Numbered from the stretch's first letter, positions 1 to 8,420 are shown. The stretch is 40,451 nucleotides of DNA from Methanofollis sp. (GCA_030156225.1 JASGMW010000006.1:1-40451); one strand, 5' to 3'. Program-made: numbers and translations. The notes: generated by a model from the letters alone, not told the origin.

Positions 1-113
1 CAACCTGGAGATGCAGGGGTGCAGTCAGCCACCCGGACGAGAACTATCGACATGATACAGTCTCAAGCCCCGTCCACACAGGCGCGGGGTCGTTGACACA
101 CGGAGCAATCCGC

Positions 114-377
114 TCAGTCCCTGACAATCTCTCCACCTGCCCGGATCACTGCGGTCTCGATGAAGTTCAGCAACTCACCGTCGGTGAGTGCGAAATCAAG
201 CATGGAAAATCCACCGACAAGAGCGAGGGGTTTGAATACTGTAAGTGGGGGTGTACCATCTCTTTCCGGCGTTGCACCGGGTTCGATGACCTCGGTCATC
301 CCGTTCTCCCAGACGGCAAGGTTCCCATAGCCCTGGGCATCCCAGATTTTTTTGATAATGTCTCGAGTATGCAGCAT
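114..377 (-). CDS. hypothetical protein, 87 aa
   Basis: An 87-residue reading frame starting at an ATG preceded by AGGGAAAAC, a modest ribosome-binding site. The product is mixed alpha/beta in character, with no predicted membrane segment, no signal peptide and no cysteine cluster. It begins MLHTRDIIKKIWDAQGYG and ends in a hydrophobic-acidic stretch around LLNFIETAVIRAGGEIVRD. I do not recognise the family. The composition is protein-like (few Arg/Ser runs, unlike the antisense shadow frames nearby), which is the main reason for calling it. It lies downstream of a probable frameshifted remnant on the same strand, so it could also be the surviving tail of a longer decayed gene. Confidence 0.45.
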   Translation of the reverse strand: MLHTRDIIKKIWDAQGYGNLAVWENGMTEVIEPGATPERDGTPPLTVFKPLALVGGFSMLDFALTDGELLNFIETAVIRAGGEIVRD

Positions 378-379
378 GT

Positions 380-640
380 TTTCCCTGCATAGAGGGTACA
401 AAAAACCGGTACTTATGTGTTGGCATCGATCGGTGAGCCAGGAACACTCCCTGATACCGGTCGTTGCACTCTGAGATGAGCGCCTGCACCGTCTCCGGGC
501 GTGCGGCCCCATCAGCCGCATCGCACCCATGGTTGTACTCCCGGTGACGTACTCCCCGGCCAGGTCCTCGTATCGCCGGGCTTTATCCTGTGTAACCATC
601 CGACCCTTCCGCTGCGGGCCACAGATGAAGTCGGGGCAAC
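380..640 (-). pseudogene. possible frameshifted remnant of an unrecognised gene
   Basis: Two minus-strand frames appear to continue one another. The first reads GRMVTQDKARRYEDLAGEYV and then TGSTTMGAMRLMGPHA. A one-base shift near 500 gives PETVQALISECNDRYQGVFL followed by AHRSMPTHKYRF. Each half looks protein-like on its own side of the junction and turns Arg/Ser-rich on the other side. I see no family signature. Either a real gene has decayed here or the junction holds a sequencing error. Confidence is low because the call rests only on composition. Confidence 0.28.
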
Positions 641-741
641 GCCGCACCGCACTCCGGGAACTGCTCTGTGTGCCGGGTTTCCCCTGGAGGCCGGCACACT
701 CATCGATCCGTCCCTGCATGAGGGGGGAGCAGATCGGCTGC

Positions 742-1737
742 TCATGATCTCTTTTTCATGTCTATCAGGCAGTCGGCAACCCGGGAATAACCGTTGCGAC
801 GGGAGAAGTGCCGGATCGCTTTCCAGATCCCGCTCCCGTACTGCATCGCCTTCTTTTCTCCCCGGGCAAATTCACGGGGCATATGCCGTTCTGCGACCTC
901 CCGAAGGGGCACCTTCCTGACGCCGCCACACACCTTCTCTTCGGGAGGGATGGCGCGGGCCGCTGCTACGACGCGCAGATCCAGGTACGGGAGAGAGAAC
1001 GCAGTCCCATAAAGGGAAGCGACGGCTCCGTCGCGGGCGATCTGCCGCGGGAGGTCGTCAACGCCTGCATCAAGCGAGGCTGCAAGGTCCTGGCTCTCCA
1101 GATACCTCGCGTACCCGCCGAAGAGTTCGTCCGCACCCTGTCCGGCCAGGATACGGCGATACCCCTGCTCGTCGGCCCGGCGGGCGACAAAATATTCGGT
1201 CGCGGCGATGGCGGCATCGACCGGATTCGGATCGTCCAGAACAGCGATCACCTCCCTGAGCGCACCGGCCACCTCCTCTTCGGTGACCGTGACGATGTCG
1301 CAGGTCAGACCCAGGGCGCCGGCGAGGGCGAGGGCGCGCCCGTGGTCGTGCGATCCTTCGAGGCCGACGACGACGCAGGGGAGGCGGGCGAGGGCGGCAA
1401 CGAGGGCCGAGTCCACCCCGCCCGAGAGTGCCACGACGGCATCGTCCGCGGTCCTGAGATCGACCGCCTCGACGATCGCCGTCTCGAGGTCCCCGGCCGG
1501 GTAACAGGGGTCCACGCGGCCGACGATCGCCCCGTTGCGGGTGAGCGTGCCCGCCGGGCAATCGCCGGGCGCGATCCCGAAATGATCGCGCGCCCGCCAC
1601 GCCCCGCAGGCAAACGAGAACTCGCCGCCGAACCGCATGGCGGTGCGAGGATCTTCTGAGAGAACGGCCTGCACCTCTTCGCCTGAGAGGCGCCGACCGC
1701 CGCACTCCACCCATCCGGTCAGGGCGAACTCAGGCAT
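742..1737 (-). CDS. asparagine synthase-like ATP-pyrophosphatase protein
   Basis: A 331-residue protein related to the synthetase half of asparagine synthase B. The PP-loop ALSGGVDSAL lies near residue 105, and the family motif GQGADELFGGYARY near residue 205 precedes a C-terminal segment with PYLDLRVV and a conserved-looking lysine region. The N-terminal ~90 residues resemble a shortened glutaminase-like domain but start MPEFALTGW, so the catalytic Cys2 of class II amidotransferases is absent. It may use ammonia or act on a different carboxylate substrate. I chose the ATG at 1737 because GGAG lies 7 bases upstream; an alternative ATG at 1776 has only a weak site. It follows the CO dehydrogenase operon on the same strand after a 220-base gap, so it may be a separate unit. 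The family is well supported; the substrate is unknown. Confidence 0.82.
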   Translation of the reverse strand: MPEFALTGWVECGGRRLSGEEVQAVLSEDPRTAMRFGGEFSFACGAWRARDHFGIAPGDCPAGTLTRNGAIVGRVDPCYPAGDLETAIVEAVDLRTADDAVVALSGGVDSALVAALARLPCVVVGLEGSHDHGRALALAGALGLTCDIVTVTEEEVAGALREVIAVLDDPNPVDAAIAATEYFVARRADEQGYRRILAGQGADELFGGYARYLESQDLAASLDAGVDDLPRQIARDGAVASLYGTAFSLPYLDLRVVAAARAIPPEEKVCGGVRKVPLREVAERHMPREFARGEKKAMQYGSGIWKAIRHFSRRNGYSRVADCLIDMKKRS

Positions 1738-1958
1738 ATCGCTTCTCCGTCCGGGTGACTGCTGGATCTCTGTCATATCCTGAGATGGTTTGGGGCTGCA
1801 CGCTAATGATAGGCTCGATCCCGCACCTCATGGACGGCGACCCCCGGGATCTCCAGACAAAGCCCCCCGATCTTCCAGGATCGCTGGAGAGGGGCAGGCC
1901 CTTGTCACGGGAAATCAGAATATTCCCCCGGATCTGCGGACAGTGGAATTCTTATCGA

Positions 1959-2849
1959 CTATTTCGTCCCGTACCGCAGCAACGCCGACCTGACGGCCCC
2001 GAGTTCCTCCACAAACGGCGAGGGCGGGACCCCGGCAAGCATCGGCTCAACGTCAGGCTCGCACTCGATCAACCGCTCCTCGTACGGCAGGAAGAACCGG
2101 TCGGTGAACAGGTCAGCCGTATCGCCGAGAATCTCCTCCACCTTTTCCACGTCCCTCTCAGAACGCACCCGGTTGACGACAAGATGGACCGTGGGAATAC
2201 CCAGTTCCCTCGCCAGCACCGCCGCATGTTTGACGACCTGCACGGCGTTGAACGTCGGGTCGGTGACAAGCACCGCCTGGTCGAAGCCCTGCGCGATCGA
2301 CCTCCCGAAGTGCTCCACGCCGGCCTGCGTGTCCATCAGGATCACCTCGCCCTCTCGCAGGTTGATAAACCTGACGATCGATTCGAGCAACGCGTTTTCC
2401 GGACAGAGGCACCCGGTCGCCGCCTGCACGACCGTCCCCATCACAAGGATATTCACGCCGTCCGGCCCTCTGATCCCGAACCTCTCCACCACGTCGGAAA
2501 CGTCCGGGTTGAGTTTCAGCATGAGCCCCCAGCCGGCACCAGGCCGTGCTCCGGTCTTCTCCTCCACGTAATCGAGGTTTTTCGTCAGCGGCACGACGGC
2601 GTCGCTCCTCTCACGCGGCACGCCCATGGCATAGGGCAGGTTCATCTGCGGATCTTCGTCGACGGCAAGAACGGTCAGGCCGTCCCGCGCAAAAAGATGC
2701 GAGAGAAGCGCCGTGATCGTGGTCTTGCCGACGCCGCCTTTTCCAGCGATCACCACGCGGAACCCTTTTTCCGTCTCTTTGCGGGTGTTCTGCCGGATCG
2801 TCTGAGCGGCATCGAGAATTTTGTCCTTAGGATCTTCGTGGTCGCACAT
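1959..2849 (-). CDS. cooC: CO dehydrogenase maturation ATPase CooC-like
   Basis: A 296-residue MinD/ParA-type P-loop ATPase of the CooC family, which inserts nickel into the C-cluster of CO dehydrogenase. The deviant Walker A AGKGGVGKTT lies near residue 36, VDEDPQMNLP follows, and CLCPEN near residue 150 contains the CxC motif that forms the dimer-interface metal site in CooC proteins. LMDTQAGVEHFGRS is the Walker B/switch region. The ATG at 2849 is preceded by GGAGGTG at suitable spacing; an upstream GTG at 2861 has no room for a ribosome site. It overlaps the end of the preceding iron-sulfur gene by 23 bases and is the last gene of the six-gene operon. Association with cooS supports its specific role. 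Confidence 0.9.
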   Translation of the reverse strand: MCDHEDPKDKILDAAQTIRQNTRKETEKGFRVVIAGKGGVGKTTITALLSHLFARDGLTVLAVDEDPQMNLPYAMGVPRERSDAVVPLTKNLDYVEEKTGARPGAGWGLMLKLNPDVSDVVERFGIRGPDGVNILVMGTVVQAATGCLCPENALLESIVRFINLREGEVILMDTQAGVEHFGRSIAQGFDQAVLVTDPTFNAVQVVKHAAVLARELGIPTVHLVVNRVRSERDVEKVEEILGDTADLFTDRFFLPYEERLIECEPDVEPMLAGVPPSPFVEELGAVRSALLRYGTK

Positions 2850-3687
2850 GGTGATCTGCACCTCCTCTCATGTTTACCCTGATCTCCTCGTCGGCGATTC
2901 TTTTCGCCCTGCACGCCGGGCAGAGTCCTGCAAGATCGTCCCGCAACGGCGGCAAGAGCCTCGCAAGGGTGGCCGCCGTCAGCGCCCCGGGCGCATAATA
3001 TTTCCCGCAGACACCGCACTGCGCCAGCCGTACCCTGCCGCCGCCCCACGAGTGCATGACCCGCTCGCCGTCGCGGTCCTCGATTCTGATCGCATGCGTG
3101 GGGCAGACGTTCGCACAGGCGCCGCACCCGATGCAGTCCGTGTTCGCTTCGAAAAACGGCGTGCCGACCACCGTGTACGGGCCGCGGTTGACGAAACCGA
3201 TCGCGCCGGCGCCCATGATCTCGTTGCAGACCCGGACGCAGAGCCCGCAGAGAACGCAGCTGCCGCCGAGCGGATCGTCGGTGTCGATCTTCTTTAAAAA
3301 CCGCGTCCTGGTGACGCCGTAGCGCGCCGCCATCTCCTTGATCACGTCCGACTTCGGCGCTTCCGCGAGATACAGTTCGAACAACACGTTCCGGTACTTC
3401 ACGATCTCCGGGGTATCGGTGCGGATCTCAAGACCTTCGGTCGCGTGCAGGGTGCACGCCGTAACCATCGACGTTTTCCCGTTGTGGCAGACCTCCACCA
3501 TGCAGAGCCGGCAGGCGCCGTACGGATCGAGCGACGCCTCGTAGCAGAGGTGCGGGATCGCCGCTCCCTCGCGCAGCGCCGCCGACAGGACGATCTCCCC
3601 CTCGTCAGCCCGGCATTTTCTGCCGTCGATGACGATCGTGACCGATTTTTTCGGTGTGCCGCTCAGGCCGATTTCTTCGTGCGTCAT
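2827..3687 (-). CDS. iron-sulfur electron-transfer subunit, HoxU/NuoG N-terminal-like
   Basis: A 286-residue protein that should carry electrons between the diaphorase and its partner enzyme. Residues ~15-90 form a [2Fe-2S] ferredoxin domain with the ligands in CYEASLDPYGACRLCMVEV and a later Cys (VTACTLH). Residues ~140-210 form a two-cluster [4Fe-4S] domain with SCVLCGLCVRVC and CIGCGACANVCPTHAI. HoxU and NuoG normally carry a His-Cys3 cluster between these domains; here that stretch (around FELYLAEAPKSDVI) has no cysteine. The C-terminus adds two CxxC pairs (CGVCGKYY and CPACRAKR) resembling a zinc ribbon. It overlaps the nuoF-like gene upstream by 4 bases and cooC downstream by 23, so it is co-translated. 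It could be a diaphorase gamma subunit or a dedicated link to CooF; its position favours the former. Confidence 0.85.
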   Translation of the reverse strand: MTHEEIGLSGTPKKSVTIVIDGRKCRADEGEIVLSAALREGAAIPHLCYEASLDPYGACRLCMVEVCHNGKTSMVTACTLHATEGLEIRTDTPEIVKYRNVLFELYLAEAPKSDVIKEMAARYGVTRTRFLKKIDTDDPLGGSCVLCGLCVRVCNEIMGAGAIGFVNRGPYTVVGTPFFEANTDCIGCGACANVCPTHAIRIEDRDGERVMHSWGGGRVRLAQCGVCGKYYAPGALTAATLARLLPPLRDDLAGLCPACRAKRIADEEIRVNMRGGADHHVRPRRS

Positions 3688-5375
3688 TTTTTCACCAGCG
3701 CCCCGTACTCTTCCCTGAAATATGCGAGCGTTGTCAGCACCGGGTTCGGCGCCAACTGGCCGAGCCCGCAGAGCGAGGTCTTCTGGATCGTGTCGGCCAG
3801 CAACCCGAGCGTATCGAGATCTTTCTCCGTGCCTTTACCCGCCATGATCTTGTTGAGGAGGAGCAGTGTGTGCTTGAGCCCTTCCCGGCAGGGTACGCAT
3901 TTCCCGCAGGACTCGCCGGTTGCGAAGTTGACAAAATAGCGGGCGATATCGACCATGTTCGTCTCCTCGTCCATCACGACGATCCCGCCCGAGCCCATGA
4001 TCGAGCCGACGCGGTTGAGGTTCTCGTAGTCCACCGGCGTATCGAACAGCCTGACCGGGATGCAGCCGCCGGACGGCCCGCCCGTCTGCACAGCCTTCAC
4101 CTTCTTTCCCTGGCTGCCGCCGTTGCCGATATCGAAGACGATCGTGTTCAGCGACGTCCCGAGCGGAACCTCCACAAGGCCGACCCGGTCGACCTTTCCC
4201 ACGAGCGAGAAGACCTTCGTGCCCGTGTTCTTCTCCGTCCCGATCCGTGCGTACCAATCGCCGCCGTTCTGAATGATGACCGGCACATTGCACCATGTCT
4301 CGACATTGTTCAGATCGGTCGGCTTTTTCCAGAGCCCTCCGCCGATGTCGGTCAGCCTGGGAGGGCGGGGATGGGGCCGGCCGGTCCGTCCCTCGATGGA
4401 CGCGATCAGCGCCGTCGATTCCCCGCACACGAATGCCCCGGCGCCGGTTACAATCCTGATCTCGAAATCGAATCCTGTGCCGAAGATCCGTTCGCCGAGC
4501 AGCCCGCACGTGCGTGCCTGTGCGATGGCGAGTTCGAGCCGCCTGATGGCGAGCGGGTACTCGGCCCTGAGATAGATCAGGCCTTCCCTGGCACCGATCG
4601 CGTACGCACCGATGATCATCCCCTCGATGAGCATGTGGGGATCGCTTTCCATCTCGTTGCGGTTCATGTAGGCGCCCGGGTCGCCTTCGTCGGCGTTGCA
4701 GATGATATACTTCTCGTCTCCGGGCGCCTTTCGCGTAATCCGCCACTTCAACCCGGTCGGGAAACCGGCGCCCCCCCGACCCCTGAGGCCGGACCGCTCC
4801 ACCTCCGCAACGACGGCGTCGGGCTCCATCTCCGTCAGGGCCGTTTTTGCCGCGGCGTAGCCGCCGACCGCGATGTACTCGTCGATATCTTCAGGGTTGA
4901 TGAACCCGGCGTTCCGCAGAACCACTTTTTTCTGGTGCGAAAAAAACCGGACGTCCTGATACAGGGGAATGCGGTCGAAGCCGCCGCCGTACTCGACCGT
5001 CGTCCCGGTCACGTGGTCCCATGAGGGAACCCGGCACAGGGCCATCTCGTACGGCACCTCGCCGGCCCGGACCGCCGTGACGATCTCTTCGACGTCGTCC
5101 GCATCCACCCGATGCAGGATCACGAGAGGCCTGCCCGGGATCGTGATATTGACCTGCGGCTCTTCCCGGCAATAGCCGATGCAGCCGGTCTTCGTCAGCA
5201 TGATGTCGTCGCCGCCGGCCCCGATGATCTCCTGGAACCGCCGGTAGACCCTGTCGCCGCCCATCGCCGCCCCGCAGGTGGCAAGACCGACGGCGATCCT
5301 GGGGCGATCCGGTTTGAGTTTGCGCAGCCCGGCCGCCTCCCGTGCAGGAAGATCGGCCTCCGCAGCACCGGTCAT
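3684..5375 (-). CDS. NuoF/HoxF/HndC-like NAD(P)H-binding flavoprotein subunit
   Basis: A 563-residue diaphorase subunit expected to bind FMN, NAD(P)H and iron-sulfur clusters. Residues ~25-110 form a thioredoxin-like [2Fe-2S] domain (ATCGAAMGG, then TGCIGYC). The flavin/nucleotide region contains RGRGGAGFPTGLKW, NADEGDPGAYMNR and GAGAFVCGESTAL. The C-terminal [4Fe-4S] site is ESCGKCVPCREG with SLCGLGQ. It ends soon after this site, so it lacks the extra ferredoxin domain of some HndC/NuoF fusions. The ATG at 5375 overlaps the nuoE-like stop codon as ATGA and follows a strong GGAGGGAG site; the longer frame up to 5489 is an artefact inside nuoE. No hydrogenase or formate dehydrogenase gene is adjacent; the neighbours are cooS and cooF, which points to CO as the electron source. 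Confidence 0.93.
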   Translation of the reverse strand: MTGAAEADLPAREAAGLRKLKPDRPRIAVGLATCGAAMGGDRVYRRFQEIIGAGGDDIMLTKTGCIGYCREEPQVNITIPGRPLVILHRVDADDVEEIVTAVRAGEVPYEMALCRVPSWDHVTGTTVEYGGGFDRIPLYQDVRFFSHQKKVVLRNAGFINPEDIDEYIAVGGYAAAKTALTEMEPDAVVAEVERSGLRGRGGAGFPTGLKWRITRKAPGDEKYIICNADEGDPGAYMNRNEMESDPHMLIEGMIIGAYAIGAREGLIYLRAEYPLAIRRLELAIAQARTCGLLGERIFGTGFDFEIRIVTGAGAFVCGESTALIASIEGRTGRPHPRPPRLTDIGGGLWKKPTDLNNVETWCNVPVIIQNGGDWYARIGTEKNTGTKVFSLVGKVDRVGLVEVPLGTSLNTIVFDIGNGGSQGKKVKAVQTGGPSGGCIPVRLFDTPVDYENLNRVGSIMGSGGIVVMDEETNMVDIARYFVNFATGESCGKCVPCREGLKHTLLLLNKIMAGKGTEKDLDTLGLLADTIQKTSLCGLGQLAPNPVLTTLAYFREEYGALVKK

Positions 5376-5860
5376 GACTCCCTCCAGCCGTAATTTCCGA
5401 GGATGCCCGGGAGGGTCTCCGGCGTAACGTATCCATAGAGGTTGCCGTCGATCTCGACGACCGGCGCCATGCTGCACGCACCGAAACACCTGGCGATTTC
5501 CAGCGTGAACCTGTTGTCTTCGGTGGTGACGGAGAACTTGCCGTCCTGCGTCGCCTCGTCTTCGATGCCCAGCAGTTGTTCAAGGGCCGCCAGGACTTCC
5601 ACGGCGCCCCTGACGTGACAGGCCGTTCCCATGCAGACGGTGATCACGTGGTCCCCGACAGGTTTCAGACTGAAAAACGAGTAAAAGGTGACGAGGCCGT
5701 AGAGCTGTGAGAGACGCACGTCCAGTTTTGCGGAGAGCATCTCCAGCGCGTCGCGGGGGACGTAGCCTTCGCGGTTCTGAATCTCCCCCAGAATCCCGAG
5801 CAGTCTCCCGGACGGGGAATCATAGCGGGAGATCACGTCGTCAAGCGTTTTTTCATCCAT
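5372..5860 (-). CDS. NuoE/HoxE-like [2Fe-2S] subunit
   Basis: A 162-residue thioredoxin-fold [2Fe-2S] protein of the NuoE family, the usual partner of NuoF in NAD(P)H diaphorases. An N-terminal helical bundle (residues ~1-75, with GYVPRDALEMLS and LYGLVTFYSFF) is followed by cluster ligands CMGTACHVRGA and CFGACSMAP. Length is normal for the family. The ATG follows GGAGG with ideal spacing. It lies 36 bases downstream of cooS and overlaps the nuoF-like gene by ATGA, which indicates translational coupling and equimolar production of the two subunits. Confidence 0.93.
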   Translation of the reverse strand: MDEKTLDDVISRYDSPSGRLLGILGEIQNREGYVPRDALEMLSAKLDVRLSQLYGLVTFYSFFSLKPVGDHVITVCMGTACHVRGAVEVLAALEQLLGIEDEATQDGKFSVTTEDNRFTLEIARCFGACSMAPVVEIDGNLYGYVTPETLPGILGNYGWRES

Positions 5861-5896
5861 GGTAGCCTCCTTGGAAAAAAATGGACAGGGCCGGGA

Positions 5897-7786
5897 TCAG
5901 ATCCCGAGCGCGTGTCTCTTCTTCTCGATCACCGCTTCGAGCAGGTCGGCGGCCTTCATCGGGTCGGGTTCGACGGCGAACGACGCGTTCACGATGCCGT
6001 CGAGCTGAGAGGTCAGGAGGTCGATCACGTTCTGGCTGCCGAAGATCTTGGGCGGGATGCCGAGCACGGTGTAGACGCCCGACGCCACGAAGTAGGTGCC
6101 GATGGAGATGGCTTTCTGGGAGTACCATTCAGGCGCCGCACCGCCGAGAGGCAGATCCCCGATACCGACGCCCAGTTCGTCGGCGACATGCGCGGCCAGC
6201 ACCAGGATCCGCGAGCAGTCGACGCAGGAGCCCATGTGAAGCACCGGCGGGATCCCGACCGCATTGCAGACCGCCTTCAGCCCGTCGCCGGCCAGGTCGG
6301 CCGCTTCGGGCACCAGCAGCCCCGCTTTCCCGCTTGCGATGGCGGCGCATCCGGTCTCGACGACCAGAATGTTCCGTTTGATGAGTTCTTTCGCGAGCGT
6401 GATATGGCCGTAGTCCTGCTTGATCTTCGGGTTGTTGCAGCCGACGATGCCCACCACGCCCCTGACGCTGCCGGCGACGATCGCATCGATCAACGGCTTG
6501 TACGAGCCGCCCAGCGCTTTCTTGATCGCTTCTTCCGAGAATCCCGCCATCATGCGGACCGGCTTCGCGGGGATCCGCACCCGGTCGGGGTTCCGGTTGG
6601 GGAAGTTCTCGATTGCGAGAGCGATGATCTCCTTTGCGGTGTCAAGACCGGTTTCCGGTCTGAACTCCATATAGGTCGCGCCCGGCACCTTCGATTTTGC
6701 GCTGGTGGCGACGACCCGGGTATGATAGCAGCCGGCTGTGTGGGCGATGGAGGGGAAGATGCACTGGTAATCGATCACCATCACTTCGACGGCTCCTGTT
6801 GCGATGGCGAGTTCCTGGTCGAGCAGCGTGCCTGCGATGGGGATGCCGTGCCGCATCAACAGTTCGTTTCCGGTACAGCACATGCCGACCAGGTTGATGC
6901 CCTTCGCACCTTTTTCTGCGGCGCGCTTGACGAGTTCAGGATCTTCCGCCGCTTTGACGATCATCTCGGAGAGGATCGGGTTGTGTCCGTGGAGGACGAC
7001 GTTGACCTGATCGCTGCTGAGCGTGCCGAGGTTCGCCAGGGACGTGCACGGCGTGGGGGTGCCGAACAGGATGTCGGACCCTTCCGTCGCCATCATGGAC
7101 CCACCCCACCCGTCGGCAAGCGACGTCCTCATGGCGTGCAGGAGGATGTTCGCGTAGTCCGCGCCGACGCCCATGTGGATCCGGTGCATGGACTCCACGA
7201 TCTCCCGGTCGACGCTGCGCGGGACGATGCCGGCGTTTTTCCATGCGTCCTTTGTCTTCTGCGGGGCGCGCTCCGTCATCTGGATCCTGTTTTTGAGGGT
7301 GCCATACTCCTCCAGCATCGCCCGGGCAAGGTCGCCGGCGACCTCTTCTTTCTTCCGTCCGTCGGTCTGTATGCCGTACTCCGCGGCGACCGTCTGCAAT
7401 TTTTCTTCATCGAGGATCTGGTAGCCCTGCGATCTTCCCTCTGCGGTATCGAGCAGCACTTCGAGGACTTCGCGCCCGTGGTCGGAGTGGGCGGCGGCAC
7501 CGGTCGAGAGGTCGTCGAGCAGGTTCCGCGCCACGATGAGGTCGGCGGTTGCGCCGCACACGCCCCTCGTCGGCTTTTTTCCGAACGGTTCGATCCTGCA
7601 CGGGCCCATGGCGCACCGGTTGCAGCAGACGCCCAGCTGTCCGAACCCGCACTGGGGCTGCTGGTCGGCGAACCGATCCCACACCGTCTCGATGCCGTCG
7701 TCCATTGCCTTTACGATAATTTCCTGATCGGCGCTGTCGAGCGCCCTGCTCTCTGCGATCTTCCGCGCCGCGTGTGAGTCGTACAT
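5897..7786 (-). CDS. cooS: monofunctional Ni-Fe carbon monoxide dehydrogenase catalytic subunit CooS
   Basis: A 629-residue CooS that interconverts CO and CO2. All cluster ligands can be found. The D-cluster uses Cys46 and Cys54 and the B-cluster Cys55, Cys58, Cys63 and Cys77, with the same spacing as the Rhodospirillum rubrum enzyme. The Ni-Fe C-cluster candidates are His268 (LHGHNP), Cys303/304 (MCCTGNE), Cys342 (DYQCIFP), Cys450 (VGCNNPK), Cys480 (ETGCAAI) and Cys521 (MGSCVDC), with the acid-base lysine near 558 (SQKAIS). The ATG at 7786 follows AAGGGATGAAACG; the longer frame to 8152 runs antisense-like through cooF and is rejected. There is no acetyl-CoA synthase subunit nearby, so this is not the methanogen Cdh complex. 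It is followed immediately by the diaphorase genes. Confidence 0.97.
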   Translation of the reverse strand: MYDSHAARKIAESRALDSADQEIIVKAMDDGIETVWDRFADQQPQCGFGQLGVCCNRCAMGPCRIEPFGKKPTRGVCGATADLIVARNLLDDLSTGAAAHSDHGREVLEVLLDTAEGRSQGYQILDEEKLQTVAAEYGIQTDGRKKEEVAGDLARAMLEEYGTLKNRIQMTERAPQKTKDAWKNAGIVPRSVDREIVESMHRIHMGVGADYANILLHAMRTSLADGWGGSMMATEGSDILFGTPTPCTSLANLGTLSSDQVNVVLHGHNPILSEMIVKAAEDPELVKRAAEKGAKGINLVGMCCTGNELLMRHGIPIAGTLLDQELAIATGAVEVMVIDYQCIFPSIAHTAGCYHTRVVATSAKSKVPGATYMEFRPETGLDTAKEIIALAIENFPNRNPDRVRIPAKPVRMMAGFSEEAIKKALGGSYKPLIDAIVAGSVRGVVGIVGCNNPKIKQDYGHITLAKELIKRNILVVETGCAAIASGKAGLLVPEAADLAGDGLKAVCNAVGIPPVLHMGSCVDCSRILVLAAHVADELGVGIGDLPLGGAAPEWYSQKAISIGTYFVASGVYTVLGIPPKIFGSQNVIDLLTSQLDGIVNASFAVEPDPMKAADLLEAVIEKKRHALGI

Positions 7787-7811
7787 CGTTTCATCCCTTC
7801 TGGTTCTCAAG

Positions 7812-8420
7812 TTATGGCGATAACCCGGCGATTTCCTCCAGGATCGTCCTGAATGCCTGGACATTTGCCGGGATTTTCTGAAGCTCAACCTCTGTCCCTT
7901 CGGATCTGAGCATCCGCAGGGTGAAATCTCTCCGGCTCGTACGGACGAGATCGTTCGCGTCGCCGAATTCGAGGGCGCCGGTCTTGCACGCCTCCGCACA
8001 TGCGGGGATCTTCCCGCTCCTCTGCCGGTCGATGCAGTTGTCGCATTTTGCGTTGACTTCGCGGTCGGTCGAGAGCTGGTGGACGCTCCTGAACGTGATG
8101 ATCCCGAACGGACAGGCCATGGCGCAGACGGCGCAGTCGATGCACCGATCATAGGCCACCAGGACGGAGTCGGTGTCCTGATCCCGGTACAGCGCTTCGG
8201 TCGGACAGACCTGCATGCAGGGCGCCGGGTCGCAGTGCCGGCACCGGTTGGGAAAGGTCAGATAATTGATCCCGGTCTCGACATGGATACGGGGCTGCGA
8301 AATTTTTTCTTCATGGACCGCATCGAAAAGGCTTCTGCTCTGTGCATGCTCCACCGCGCATGCAACCTCACAGTGTCTGCACCCGATACACAGTTCGGGC
8401 CTGACAAAAACGGTTTTCAT
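7812..8420 (-). CDS. cooF: CooF-like ferredoxin with four [4Fe-4S] clusters
   Basis: A 202-residue polyferredoxin that accepts electrons from CO dehydrogenase. Four cysteine groups are visible: CIGCRHCEVAC near residue 11, CRHCDPAPCMQVCP near 60, CIDCAVCAMACPFG near 92, and CDNCIDRQRSGKIPACAEAC near 125. This pattern is shared by CooF and DmsB/HycB-type subunits; adjacency to cooS makes CooF the natural reading. The ATG at 8420 has GGAGG eight bases upstream, while the longer frame to 8519 has none. It is the first gene of the six-gene operon and is preceded by a long leader with two dyads. Confidence 0.93.
   Translation of the reverse strand: MKTVFVRPELCIGCRHCEVACAVEHAQSRSLFDAVHEEKISQPRIHVETGINYLTFPNRCRHCDPAPCMQVCPTEALYRDQDTDSVLVAYDRCIDCAVCAMACPFGIITFRSVHQLSTDREVNAKCDNCIDRQRSGKIPACAEACKTGALEFGDANDLVRTSRRDFTLRMLRSEGTEVELQKIPANVQAFRTILEEIAGLSP

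Noticed and set aside
3654-5024. 456-residue plus-strand frame opposite the nuoF-like gene
   Set aside because: Shadow of a strongly supported gene; composition is typical antisense and no motif is visible.
5912-7777. 621-residue plus-strand frame opposite cooS
   Set aside because: Complete overlap with cooS, whose cluster ligands are all present; the shadow is His/Asp/Arg-rich without domains.
7787-8152. N-terminal extension of cooS
   Set aside because: Overlaps cooF in another frame and is Ser/Arg/Thr-rich; the ATG at 7786 has a ribosome site and fits CooS length.
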